From contig CAMOVV010000102.1 in the NCBI GenBank assembly GCA_946627685.1, positions 1 through 5,392 of the forward strand: a DNA stretch of 5,392 nt. The letters are read 5' to 3'. Below, piece by piece: positions 1 through 5,392 of this stretch. Origin of the DNA: an uncultured Bacteroidales bacterium (GTDB taxonomy: Bacteria > Bacteroidota > Bacteroidia > Bacteroidales > UBA932). The first letter of the stretch is position 1, and each line of letters opens with the position of its first letter. The notes beneath the pieces were generated by a model. It was not told the DNA's origin and made no database searches. It was given only the letters and a program-made list of their open reading frames with translations. Both the position numbers and the translations under genes were made by a program.

Positions 1-1
1 G

Positions 2-55
2 GGCGGCAATAACAATGGCGGCGGCAACGGCGGAGGAAACAACGGCGGCGGAGAC
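2..55 (+). repeat. GGC/AAC low-complexity tract encoding a Gly/Asn linker
   Basis: The DNA is an irregular run of GGC, GGA and AAC/AAT codons in frame with the PepSY-like domain, giving 12 glycines and 5 asparagines before an Asp. It reads as a flexible spacer between an unseen upstream part and the domain. Runs like this can vary in length by slippage, so the tract may differ between strains; that is an inference. Confidence 0.7.
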
Positions 56-415
56 GCTTTCGCGGCGGCCAAGGCTGTTTTCGCCACCATGTACCCTGAT
101 GCCGGGAACGTCGAGTGGGAAATGGAGTATGGCAAGGTGAACGTGGAATTTTATCAGAACCGGCATGAAAAAGAAGCCTGGTTCCTTCCTGACGGCACTT
201 GGCTTTATACCCAGACAGATATCTTCGTTTCCGAGGTCCCCCGCGCGGTAGCGGATGCGGCCATGGCCAAACTTGGAAACGGATGGCATATCGACGATGC
301 CGAGCACTGCCTGTCTTCCTCTTCGCCTGTCGAGTACTATATCATTGAGTGCGAGAACAATTCCACCGACAGGGAGGCGAGGTTGAGGATTACTCCTGAC
401 GGAACCGTTCTCTGA
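2..415 (+). CDS. PepSY-like (BLIP-like) secreted protein, 3' part
   Basis: The frame is open from the left edge, so the start lies outside the window; 137 residues are visible. Residues 1-18 are a low-complexity Gly/Asn linker. From about residue 19 there is one PepSY-like domain of the Bacteroidetes type (formerly DUF2874): an amphipathic helix (AFAAAKAVFATMYP), then NVEWEMEYGKVNVEF, KEAWFLPDGTWLYTQTDI, a second helix (PRAVADAAMAKL) and a final strand pair ending RITPDGTVL. The helix-strand order and the 'W-x-x-DG-x-W' turn are typical of the family. Members are usually exported periplasmic or surface proteins, often with two such domains, so a signal peptide and perhaps another domain are probably upstream. 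No enzymatic role is established for the family; the likeness to beta-lactamase inhibitor protein is of fold only. ATG at 89 lies inside the domain and is not a credible start. Its neighbour on the right is convergent. Confidence 0.85.
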   Translation, partial: GGNNNGGGNGGGNNGGGDAFAAAKAVFATMYPDAGNVEWEMEYGKVNVEFYQNRHEKEAWFLPDGTWLYTQTDIFVSEVPRAVADAAMAKLGNGWHIDDAEHCLSSSSPVEYYIIECENNSTDREARLRITPDGTVL

Positions 416-447
416 CGGCCAGGCCTGCAAACCTGCTTCATTAATTA

Positions 448-1653
448 TCAGTCATATTTCCCGTCGAGGACGTCTCTCACGGCCTCGAGGTAACCGTAGC
501 CGTTTTTCATGTCGGGCAGCAGGTAACTGCCCTCGACCCATTCGTTCCAGGCGTTTATCATCAGCATCCGGGGCTGGCCGGGATGCTCGTCCATATATTT
601 CTTGGCCTTGGATAGGAAGGTAGCGAATGCCTGGGGCGTGCAGTTGAACCTGGTGACGTCGTCCGCCCCCTTCGCAGGGAAGCGGGGAGTATCGTCCCAA
701 CCAATCGAGACGCAGGGGAAAACCGGGATGTCGAACACATCGTCCATCTGCTCCCGGATGGCAATGCCGTTCTGTCCATGGACAAGATAGTCGGGGTCGA
801 ACCCGCCCATGTTGTAAAGGGCCTCGCTGTCAATGCCCAAGGCGTCTATGACTTTCTGCATCTGACGGACCTTTTCGTCGCTCAAAAACGAGCCTCCCCC
901 TCCCGACTCCTGGAGATGCAGTCCGGGGAAGCCGGCCTTCACCACCTCTTCACGCATGTATGCTACAGCCTTGGCCGCCTGCTCCAGCGAGCCGAAACTG
1001 CGGATGAAATTGTCGATGGAAAAAATCCCCAGGACGGGACAGCCGTCGATTTTTACGTATTCCGGCCGGGTGAAATACTGTGAAATGATGCGGGCCGTCA
1101 CTTTCTTGAGGGTGTCCCAGTCCACATCCGGGCTGAATAGGCGGTCCGTTTTGTCCCCCCATTTATGATAGTTCCAATAATTGTAGGCGACGTCGTGGTT
1201 CGCCCACATGATGAAGAAATTCATCTTGTCATGGTTCCTGGCCTTCAGGAAACCGTCGTTCAGGGCGCTCTCGAGGTAGGGGCCGCTGTATCCGTCCTCC
1301 GTCGTGTACCAGTACCAGTCGTAGATGAAGGTGTTTATGCCGTATTTCAGGGCCGTATCAATCCATTTTTCCACCACTTCAGGGTCATTGTCCATCTCAT
1401 GGCCCCAAAGCGGCTGGCGGGGCTGGTAATGCCCCGGAAATCGCGGGTTCCCTTTCTTTATGACCTCCCATTCCCCGATACCCTCTTCCCAGAGCCACTT
1501 GCGGGCCAGGGAATCGTCGTGGCAGGAAGGCCATACATAGGCGCAGATATAGGTTTTGCCGGCATCTGCGGACTTTGTCCCGGTCCCGCATCCGGCGAGA
1601 ATCAGGGCTGCAATGATGGCGGCGGACAGGAAGGTCAGATTGAGTGGTTTCAT
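448..1653 (-). CDS. GH99-like / WbsX-family lipoprotein
   Basis: This 401-residue protein begins with a lipoprotein signal peptide: hydrophobic residues 8-21 and lipobox LAGC with Cys22. An acidic surface-export signal just after the Cys is absent (GTGTKSA follows), so it may face the periplasm. The mature part matches the GH99-like/WbsX domain: an ICAYVWP strand near 36-42, GHYQPRQPLWG near 74-84, the DPEVVEKWIDTALKYGINTF helix-strand near 90-109, DWYWY near 112-116, and C-terminal INAWNEWVEGSYLLPD near 366-381. In GH99 endo-alpha-mannosidases the two catalytic glutamates sit in an NEWxE motif; here both are present as Glu371 and Glu374. Some relatives are labelled glycosyltransferases because of the WbsX name, but an exported lipoprotein with this dyad suggests a glycan hydrolase. 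The substrate is unknown. The reading frame stays open upstream to 2052, but that extension overlaps the receptor gene and lacks family similarity, so the start is ATG at 1653. Confidence 0.87.
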   Translation of the reverse strand: MKPLNLTFLSAAIIAALILAGCGTGTKSADAGKTYICAYVWPSCHDDSLARKWLWEEGIGEWEVIKKGNPRFPGHYQPRQPLWGHEMDNDPEVVEKWIDTALKYGINTFIYDWYWYTTEDGYSGPYLESALNDGFLKARNHDKMNFFIMWANHDVAYNYWNYHKWGDKTDRLFSPDVDWDTLKKVTARIISQYFTRPEYVKIDGCPVLGIFSIDNFIRSFGSLEQAAKAVAYMREEVVKAGFPGLHLQESGGGGSFLSDEKVRQMQKVIDALGIDSEALYNMGGFDPDYLVHGQNGIAIREQMDDVFDIPVFPCVSIGWDDTPRFPAKGADDVTRFNCTPQAFATFLSKAKKYMDEHPGQPRMLMINAWNEWVEGSYLLPDMKNGYGYLEAVRDVLDGKYD

Positions 1654-1679
1654 ATCTCGGTTATCAGCTTTGGAATAAC

Positions 1680-1687
1680 AAAAGCTA
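1680..1687 (-). promoter_or_regulatory. candidate -7 box for the GH99-like lipoprotein gene
   Basis: On the minus strand this reads TAGCTTTT, seven of eight matches to the Bacteroidetes -7 box TAnnTTTG, and it would give a leader of roughly 20 nt. No clear -33 TTG/TTTG is visible about 20 nt upstream, so the call is weak. The arms AGCTTT (1666-1671) and AAAGCT (1681-1686) form an inverted repeat here that could be an operator or a small leader hairpin. Confidence 0.3.
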
Positions 1688-1710
1688 TCGTAAATATAAG
1701 CATTTTCTCT

Positions 1711-1718
1711 TACCTTTG
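1711..1718 (+). promoter_or_regulatory. Bacteroidetes -7 box of the TonB-dependent receptor gene
   Basis: TACCTTTG matches the TAnnTTTG consensus of the Bacteroidetes primary sigma factor exactly. It ends only 8 nt before the receptor's ATG at 1727, so transcription from it would start a few bases before the codon and the message would be almost leaderless. A -33 TTG at the expected distance is not evident. The short leader leaves no room for a cobalamin riboswitch, which many true btuB genes carry. Confidence 0.5.
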
Positions 1719-1726
1719 CGTTTCTT

Positions 1727-3679
1727 ATGAAAAAGACAGCCCTTATTGTTTCCATATTCCTTCCGCTTGCGGGCGGAGTCCCCTGCATTGCGCAGGATAT
1801 TAATGAACAGCTTGAAAGCGTGGTGGTTACCGCCAGCCGCCTGCCTGTTTTCCTCGGGCAGAGCGCCCGTATGGTCACGGTGCTTGACAGCCTTGCGATA
1901 TCATCGATACCGGCCACGAACATCAATGACTTGCTGAAGTCGGCCGTGGGTGTTGACGTCCGCCAGCGAGGCCCGGAGGGTGTCCAGACGGATATCAGCC
2001 TGCGCGGCGGCACATGCGAACAGATAGCCGTCCTGCTGGACGGAATCAACATAGCCGACCCGCAGACCGGTCACAATTCGGCGGATTTTCCGGTTCCTAT
2101 TTCCGAAATCGAGCGTATCGAGATTCTCGAAGGCCCCGCGGCCCGTACATACGGCACTTCTTCGCTTCTCGGAGCCATCAACATCGTCACGCGAAAGCCT
2201 TCAAGGCAGAGTGTGGAAGCCCGTCTGGAAGGCGGCTCGCACGGCCTGGCATCGACTTCGGTTTCCATCGGAACGGCCGGACGCAAGGTGGGCAATTCCC
2301 TCTCCGCCGGGTTCTCGCGCAGCGACGGCTACACCCGAAGCAGCGAGGGCGGGCGGAATACCGATTTCAAGGCCTTGAAGGCTTTCTACAAAGGGAATGC
2401 GGACATCAGGGATTTCCGGCTCAGCTGGCACGCAGGGCTTTCCGTCAAGGATTTCGGCTCGGCCACCTTCTATTCCCCACGCTTTGACAACCAGTTCGAG
2501 CATACGGGGAAAACCTTCATCGCAGTCCAGGGCCTCTCTTCCGGCTTCCTGCATCTGAGGCCAAAGGTATATTGGAACCACGGCGAAGACCGCTTCGAAC
2601 TCTTCCGTTCAAATCCCGGGGCCTATCCTTTCAATTACCACAGGACCAACGTGCTGGGAGTGAATCTGGACGGATGGTTCGAGACCTCCCTCGGCAAGAC
2701 CGCTTTCGGCGCGGAGCTGAGGAATGAGGATATCATCAGTACGAACCTGGGCGAGCCCCTGGACCGGCCAAGGAAGGTAAGGGGCCGGGACGGATACTAC
2801 AGCGTAGGCCTAAACCGCACGGACATGAGCTTGTTCCTCGAGCACAACGTCATCCTGTCCCGCTTCTCGTTTTCCGGCGGGGCGAGCATATCGCGGAACA
2901 CAGGCAACGACGCAGGCTTCCGGGTCTATCCCGGGGCGGACGTCAGTTTCAGGATAACGCCGGGGCTGAAGCTCTACGCATCTTACAACAGTTCGTTGCG
3001 GATGCCCTCTTTCACGGAACTCTATTATTCGGTGGGAGGCTACAAGGCCGACAAGAACCTCAAGGCGGAGAAGATGCAGTCCGTCGAGGCCGGGGTGAAG
3101 TATCTCGCCTCCGGAGTGAGGATAGTCGGGGGAGTGTATTATCTCGACGGGACAGACCTTATCGATTGGATACGAGACACTTCAGGTCCTGACGCCCCTT
3201 GGCGGTCGGTCAACCATGCCCGCATAAAGTCGCTGGGTGGAGAACTCACGGTGCGGGTGGAACCGTCCGTCCTGCTGGGGAGGGACTTGCCCCTCAGGAG
3301 CCTGTCGGCAAGCTACGCCCATACCAGGCAGGACAAGGAGGCCGAGCCGGGCATCCAGTCGTATTATTCCCTTGAATACCTCCGTAACAAGGTCGTGCTC
3401 CAGGCCGACATCGTAGTTCTGGAGAGGCTGTCTTTCAATCTGTCTTGGCGCTGGATAGACCGGGTGGGCTCGTACGAGGACTTCCCCGGAGGGAAAAGCT
3501 CTGGAGAGATCCTGTCGTTCAAGCCCTACTCCCTCGCCGACGCGAAGGCATCCTGGAATGGCGGGAAGTGGAGCCTTTATCTGGAAGCCGATAACCTTTT
3601 TGATACCAAATACTTCGACCACGGGAACATTCCCCAGCCCGGCATCTGGATCAAACTCGGCACAATCATCAGGCTTTAG
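1727..3679 (+). CDS. TonB-dependent outer-membrane receptor, BtuB-like
   Basis: This 650-residue protein would form a plugged 22-strand beta-barrel that imports a scarce ligand across the outer membrane using TonB energy. Residues 1-22 are a Sec signal peptide, probably cut in the IAQD region. A TonB box-like ESVVVTAS lies at 30-37. The plug follows at about 45-156, with DLLKSAVGVDV, ISLRGG, VLLDGINIADPQTGH, IERIEILEGP and GAINIVTRKP. The rest is barrel, ending in the typical DNLFDTKYFDHGN near the C-terminus and a terminal GTIIRL strand. There is no N-terminal carboxypeptidase-regulatory-like domain, and the length is well below that of SusC proteins (about 1000), so it belongs with the BtuB/siderophore type. 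The DPQTGH plug motif resembles Bacteroidetes BtuB-like receptors, but no cobalamin riboswitch or cobalamin genes are nearby, so the ligand is undetermined. It is divergent from the GH99-like gene, 73 bp away. The ATG at 1727 directly precedes the signal peptide. Confidence 0.92.
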   Translation: MKKTALIVSIFLPLAGGVPCIAQDINEQLESVVVTASRLPVFLGQSARMVTVLDSLAISSIPATNINDLLKSAVGVDVRQRGPEGVQTDISLRGGTCEQIAVLLDGINIADPQTGHNSADFPVPISEIERIEILEGPAARTYGTSSLLGAINIVTRKPSRQSVEARLEGGSHGLASTSVSIGTAGRKVGNSLSAGFSRSDGYTRSSEGGRNTDFKALKAFYKGNADIRDFRLSWHAGLSVKDFGSATFYSPRFDNQFEHTGKTFIAVQGLSSGFLHLRPKVYWNHGEDRFELFRSNPGAYPFNYHRTNVLGVNLDGWFETSLGKTAFGAELRNEDIISTNLGEPLDRPRKVRGRDGYYSVGLNRTDMSLFLEHNVILSRFSFSGGASISRNTGNDAGFRVYPGADVSFRITPGLKLYASYNSSLRMPSFTELYYSVGGYKADKNLKAEKMQSVEAGVKYLASGVRIVGGVYYLDGTDLIDWIRDTSGPDAPWRSVNHARIKSLGGELTVRVEPSVLLGRDLPLRSLSASYAHTRQDKEAEPGIQSYYSLEYLRNKVVLQADIVVLERLSFNLSWRWIDRVGSYEDFPGGKSSGEILSFKPYSLADAKASWNGGKWSLYLEADNLFDTKYFDHGNIPQPGIWIKLGTIIRL

Positions 3680-3701
3680 GGAGGACTGACGGACAGATGC
3701 C

Positions 3702-3733
3702 GTTGCCTTATTCTGCATATTTTTTTATTTTTG
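3702..3733 (+). promoter_or_regulatory. Bacteroidetes-type promoter upstream of the small ORF and dehydrogenase
   Basis: TTG at 3703-3705 is followed 20 nt later by TATTTTTG (3726-3733), an exact TAnnTTTG box at the standard spacing. Transcription would begin near 3739-3741, just before the ATG at 3756. This is the best promoter in the window. It should drive the short ORF and, because nothing like a terminator lies between them, probably the dehydrogenase too. The same T-rich stretch lies 40-50 nt after the receptor stop and could also help end that transcript, but I see no strong hairpin before it. Confidence 0.55.
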
Positions 3734-3755
3734 TTAGAATAAAATGATATGCACT

Positions 3756-3977
3756 ATGAAACAGTCCTTTAGGTATATAACCGCTCTGCTTCTGGCGCTT
3801 GGAATCTGCCAGGGCATGTCGGCCCGGTTCACCGATGCCTGCAGCCTGGGTCTTTCTCCCGACGCCTCCGGCTCTGCCAACAGGGAAATCCTCCAACAGG
3901 CGCCAGATGCTGGAAGACTCGGATATCCCTTATCTGCAGCAGTAATTTGTTTTTTGTCAGTTGAAAATAGCCTGTAA
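3756..3977 (+). CDS. short secreted ORF, probably a truncated beta-helix protein remnant
   Basis: This 73-residue reading frame starts with a convincing Sec signal peptide (MKQSFRYITALLLALGICQG, cleavage probably after MSA at 21-23). Residues 25-53 (FTDACSLGLSPDASG, then NREILQQAPDAG) resemble the start of secreted right-handed beta-helix (pectate-lyase-like) proteins, where an 'LG..PD..G.N...LQ.ALDAGG' segment leads into the first coil. Here Pro replaces the usual Leu before DAG, and after Arg54 the sequence (GYPLSAAVICFLSVENSL) no longer looks like that fold and soon stops. I therefore infer a gene cut short by deletion, with its promoter and export signal intact. It could instead be a genuine small secreted protein. 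The stop is 2 nt before the dehydrogenase ATG, so translation of the two may be coupled. An in-frame ATG at 3744 would add four residues (MICT); 3756 gives the better signal peptide. Confidence 0.5.
   Translation: MKQSFRYITALLLALGICQGMSARFTDACSLGLSPDASGSANREILQQAPDAGRLGYPLSAAVICFLSVENSL
3946..3975 (+). promoter_or_regulatory. weak second promoter candidate for the dehydrogenase
   Basis: TTTG at 3946-3949 and TAGCCTGT at 3968-3975 lie 18 nt apart, a poor match to the TTTG/TAnnTTTG pair (two mismatches in the -7 box). If used, the transcript would be leaderless or nearly so. A direct repeat TGAAAATAG (3962-3970 and 3981-3989) overlaps it. Confidence 0.2.
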
Positions 3978-3979
3978 AG

Positions 3980-4915
3980 ATGAAAATAGTTTTTCTCGAC
4001 GCATCCACTTTGGGGGATACCCCTCTTGAGCCCATCGCCGCCCTTGGCGAGCTGGTCTGTTACCCGACATCCACCCCGCAGGAGGCCCGCGCCCGGGTGG
4101 GGGACTGCGACGTCCTCATCATCAACAAGATAGTCGTGGACAAGGCCCTCCTTGATGCCGCCCCAGGGCTCAAATTGGTGTGCGAGGCCGCTACCGGAGT
4201 GAACAACATCGATGTCCGTGAGTGCGAGGCCATGGGAATCCCTGTGAAGAACGTGGCCGGGTACTCTACCGATTCGGTCGTGCAGGCGACCTTCATGCAT
4301 GTGCTCTCCCTGATGGGGAGCGCTCCTTATTTCGACGGCTTCGTAAAAAGCGGAGCTTACAGCGCGAGTCCCATCTTCACCGACCTTTCCAAGCCTTTCC
4401 TCGAGATGGCGGGAAAGACCTACGGCGTCGTGGGCATGGGGACGATAGGGTCGAAGGTGGCCCGTGTCGCCGAGGCCTTCGGCATGAAGGTCATCTATTA
4501 TTCCACCTCAGGCACAGGCCATTGCAAAGAGTATCCAAGCGTCGGCCTGGACGAGCTTATGTCCTGTTCGGACGTCATTTCCATCCATGCCCCTTACAAT
4601 GAAAGGACGGCAGGCCTTATCGGCGAAAGGGAACTGCGCCTCATGAAACCGACCGCCGTAATCGTGAACATGGGCCGCGGGGGCATCGTGGACGAAACCG
4701 CCCTGGCGAAGGTCGCGGGAGAGGGCGTTATCGGCGGGGCGGCCCTGGATGTCTTTGTGAAAGAGCCCCTTCCCGCTGACAATCCGCTCCTTCACACCGG
4801 CCGGTCCGACAGTTTCCGTTTCTCTCCGCACATCGCCTGGGCCAGCGTCGAGGCCCGTCGCCGTCTCGTCGCCATGATTGCTGACAACATCCGCAGCTGG
4901 AAAGACTCCCTGTAG
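3980..4915 (+). CDS. D-2-hydroxyacid dehydrogenase
   Basis: This 311-residue cytoplasmic NAD(P)-dependent oxidoreductase interconverts a 2-keto acid and a D-2-hydroxy acid. The substrate-binding half opens with MKIVFLDASTLGD and contains LVCEAATGVNNIDV (66-79) and KNVAGYSTDSVVQATF (90-105). The nucleotide-binding half has the GxGxxG motif GMGTIG (152-157). Catalytic residues are all in place: Arg233 in NMGRGG, Glu262 in KEPLP, and His284 in SPHIAWAS. The length is normal and the gene is intact. After the second strand of the Rossmann fold the sequence is YYSTSG (173-178), without the Asp that normally selects NAD. This sub-family, which also occurs in epsilonproteobacteria and other anaerobes, typically has YYSTSG, so it is not a defect, but the cofactor should not be assumed. 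Homologues are often named glycerate/hydroxypyruvate reductase (HprA); the sequence alone does not settle the substrate. The start is 2 nt after the short upstream ORF. Confidence 0.93.
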   Translation: MKIVFLDASTLGDTPLEPIAALGELVCYPTSTPQEARARVGDCDVLIINKIVVDKALLDAAPGLKLVCEAATGVNNIDVRECEAMGIPVKNVAGYSTDSVVQATFMHVLSLMGSAPYFDGFVKSGAYSASPIFTDLSKPFLEMAGKTYGVVGMGTIGSKVARVAEAFGMKVIYYSTSGTGHCKEYPSVGLDELMSCSDVISIHAPYNERTAGLIGERELRLMKPTAVIVNMGRGGIVDETALAKVAGEGVIGGAALDVFVKEPLPADNPLLHTGRSDSFRFSPHIAWASVEARRRLVAMIADNIRSWKDSL

Positions 4916-4952
4916 CGGCTGGCCGCTCCTGCGTACACGGCATCGGAGCCGT
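4914..4952 (+). other. two small hairpins after the dehydrogenase stop
   Basis: AGCGG/CCGCT (4914-4918 and 4923-4927, loop CTGG) overlaps the dehydrogenase stop codon. ACGGC/GCCGT (4937-4941 and 4948-4952, 6-nt loop) follows it. Both have 5-bp perfect GC-rich stems, but neither is followed by a T-run, so they are at most weak 3'-end structures of the plus-strand transcript. Confidence 0.3.
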
Positions 4953-5056
4953 AAAGTGCAACTGCCTGTCTTTCAATGAATAAAAATAATCGTCTTACGA
5001 ATTCCGTAAGACGATTAAGTCATTATGCTGTGCGAAAGCAAATTACACTTCACGGC
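4948..5056. repeat. long imperfect palindrome in the 3' spacer
   Basis: Two arms of exactly 52 nt (4948-4999 and 5005-5056) face each other across a 5-nt centre. The outer 16 nt match at 13 positions (GCCGTAAAGTGCAACT against GCCGTGAAGTGTAATT read on the other strand). The innermost 13 are perfect, and the middle is largely diverged. The layout could be a tiny terminal-inverted-repeat element or simply a structured 3' UTR. No target-site duplication is visible at the edges. Confidence 0.45.
4987..5017 (-). terminator. rho-independent terminator of the purine permease gene
   Basis: TAATCGTCTTACG (4987-4999) and CGTAAGACGATTA (5005-5017) form a perfect 13-bp stem with a 5-nt loop. Read on the minus strand, the stem is followed by TTTTTATTCATTG, a U-rich tail, which fits termination of the permease transcript about 65 nt after its stop. 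On the plus strand no T-run follows (AGTCATTATG), so it would be a poor terminator for the dehydrogenase, although the stem could protect that mRNA's 3' end. Confidence 0.7.
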
Positions 5057-5083
5057 CCGCTAGGCCGCACAGGGCCGCGCGGC
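5028..5083 (-). other. structured 3' UTR between permease stop and terminator
   Basis: Just after the permease stop the minus-strand message contains a 10-nt palindrome GCCGCGCGGC (5074-5083), a 5-bp hairpin CGGCC/GGCCG (5053-5057 and 5063-5067), and an alternative longer-range pair CTGTGCG/CGCACAG (5028-5034 and 5066-5072). The hairpin and the longer pair share bases 5066-5067 and so are partly exclusive. I recognise no known riboswitch or RNA family. Confidence 0.3.
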
Positions 5084-5392
5084 TATATGAAGATGTACTT
5101 GCAGATAAACAGGGCCGCAAGAATCCACATGGTGACGGAAATCTCCTTGAACCGGCCGCTGACGACATGGGTGGCGACGTAGGCGATGACGCCTATGAGG
5201 ATGCCGTCGGAGATGGAGTAGGCCAGGGGCATGAGGATGATGGTGAGGAAGGCGGGGATGGCCTTGCAGTAGTCATCCCAGTGGATGCGTTTTACAGAGG
5301 GCATCATCATCACGCCAACGATGACCAGGGCGGGTGCCGTGGCGGCTCCGGGAATCGCAAGGAAGATGGGGCTGAAAAGAAGGGCAAGGGCG
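5083..5392 (-). CDS. NCS2/AzgA-type purine (guanine/hypoxanthine) permease, C-terminal part
   Basis: The gene enters from the right edge, and its last 102 residues are visible. They match the C-terminal end of the AzgA/PbuG-like branch of the NCS2 nucleobase transporters, inner-membrane proton symporters for purine bases: SPIFLAIPGAATAPALVIVG (membrane segment), MMMPSVKRIHWDDYCKAIPA, the conserved FLTIILMPLAYSISDGI stretch, GVIAYVATHVVSGRFKEIS, and a last membrane helix VTMWILAALFICKYIFI at the C-terminus. The Met run and the GTG at 5313 lie inside the protein and are not the start. Related proteins are usually about 430-450 residues, so roughly three quarters of the gene lies outside. Which purine is carried cannot be told from this part. 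It converges with the dehydrogenase and ends before a strong terminator hairpin. Confidence 0.92.
   Translation of the reverse strand, partial: ALALLFSPIFLAIPGAATAPALVIVGVMMMPSVKRIHWDDYCKAIPAFLTIILMPLAYSISDGILIGVIAYVATHVVSGRFKEISVTMWILAALFICKYIFI

Noticed and set aside
416..447. Shared terminator between the convergent PepSY-like and GH99-like genes.
   Set aside because: The 32-bp spacer has no stem longer than a few base pairs and no T-run; nothing supportable.
1654..1726. Cobalamin riboswitch upstream of the BtuB-like receptor.
   Set aside because: The spacer is only 73 bp, with a -7 box next to the start codon and no B12-box-like sequence, too short for that RNA.
1654..2052. N-terminal extension of the GH99-like reading frame (133 residues).
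   Set aside because: It lies antisense to the receptor's signal peptide and plug, has no family similarity, and would bury a perfect lipoprotein signal peptide; the start at 1653 is far better.
3182..3718. 178-residue minus-strand frame opposite the receptor's 3' end.
   Set aside because: It is antisense to the conserved barrel and C-terminal strands of the receptor, with no motif of its own.
3680..3733. Rho-independent terminator after the receptor gene.
   Set aside because: There is a T-rich stretch, but the only stems before it (ACGG/CCGT, or CAGAT/ATTCTG with a bulge) are 4-5 bp, and the stretch is better explained as the -7 region of the next promoter.
3734..4300. 188-residue minus-strand reading frame opposite the short ORF and dehydrogenase.
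   Set aside because: It is antisense to a clear dehydrogenase, has a low-complexity-like composition, and shows no recognisable domain; a GC-rich shadow frame.
4976..5182. 68-residue plus-strand frame across the terminator hairpin.
   Set aside because: It runs through a perfect hairpin and then antisense to the permease; no promoter or known motif.

Overview
The window looks like chromosomal DNA from a moderately GC-rich member of the Bacteroidales. This rests on three things: a PepSY-like (BLIP-like) secreted protein, a family concentrated in Bacteroidetes; Bacteroidetes-type promoter boxes (TAnnTTTG at -7, TTG/TTTG near -33) with no obvious Shine-Dalgarno sites; and the mix of a surface-glycan-type lipoprotein with a TonB-dependent receptor. 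An Alistipes- or Cryptobacteroides-like lineage is a guess from base composition only.

Layout. Positions 1-415 (+) hold the 3' part of a secreted PepSY-like protein, preceded by a Gly/Asn-rich linker. It converges on a GH99-like/WbsX-type lipoprotein (448-1653, -). A 73-bp divergent intergenic region separates that gene from a BtuB-like TonB-dependent outer-membrane receptor (1727-3679, +). Next comes a good Bacteroidetes promoter, then a short ORF with a signal peptide that resembles only the beginning of a secreted beta-helix protein (3756-3977, +). Two bases later begins a complete D-2-hydroxyacid dehydrogenase (3980-4915, +). The window ends with the C-terminal part of an NCS2/AzgA-type purine permease on the minus strand (5083-5392). 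It converges on the dehydrogenase across a 167-bp spacer containing a perfect 13-bp hairpin that fits a terminator for the permease.

How the genes fit together. The lipoprotein and the receptor share a divergent promoter region and could both act at the outer membrane (glycan processing and TonB-dependent uptake), but there is no SusD and no second enzyme, so this is not a recognisable polysaccharide utilisation locus. The dehydrogenase and the purine permease look like ordinary metabolic genes. I see no phage, CRISPR, toxin-antitoxin, transposase, tRNA or rRNA feature. The points most worth a second look are the apparently truncated secreted ORF fused closely to the dehydrogenase, and the long imperfect palindrome in the 3' spacer. 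I found no convincing new multi-gene system.
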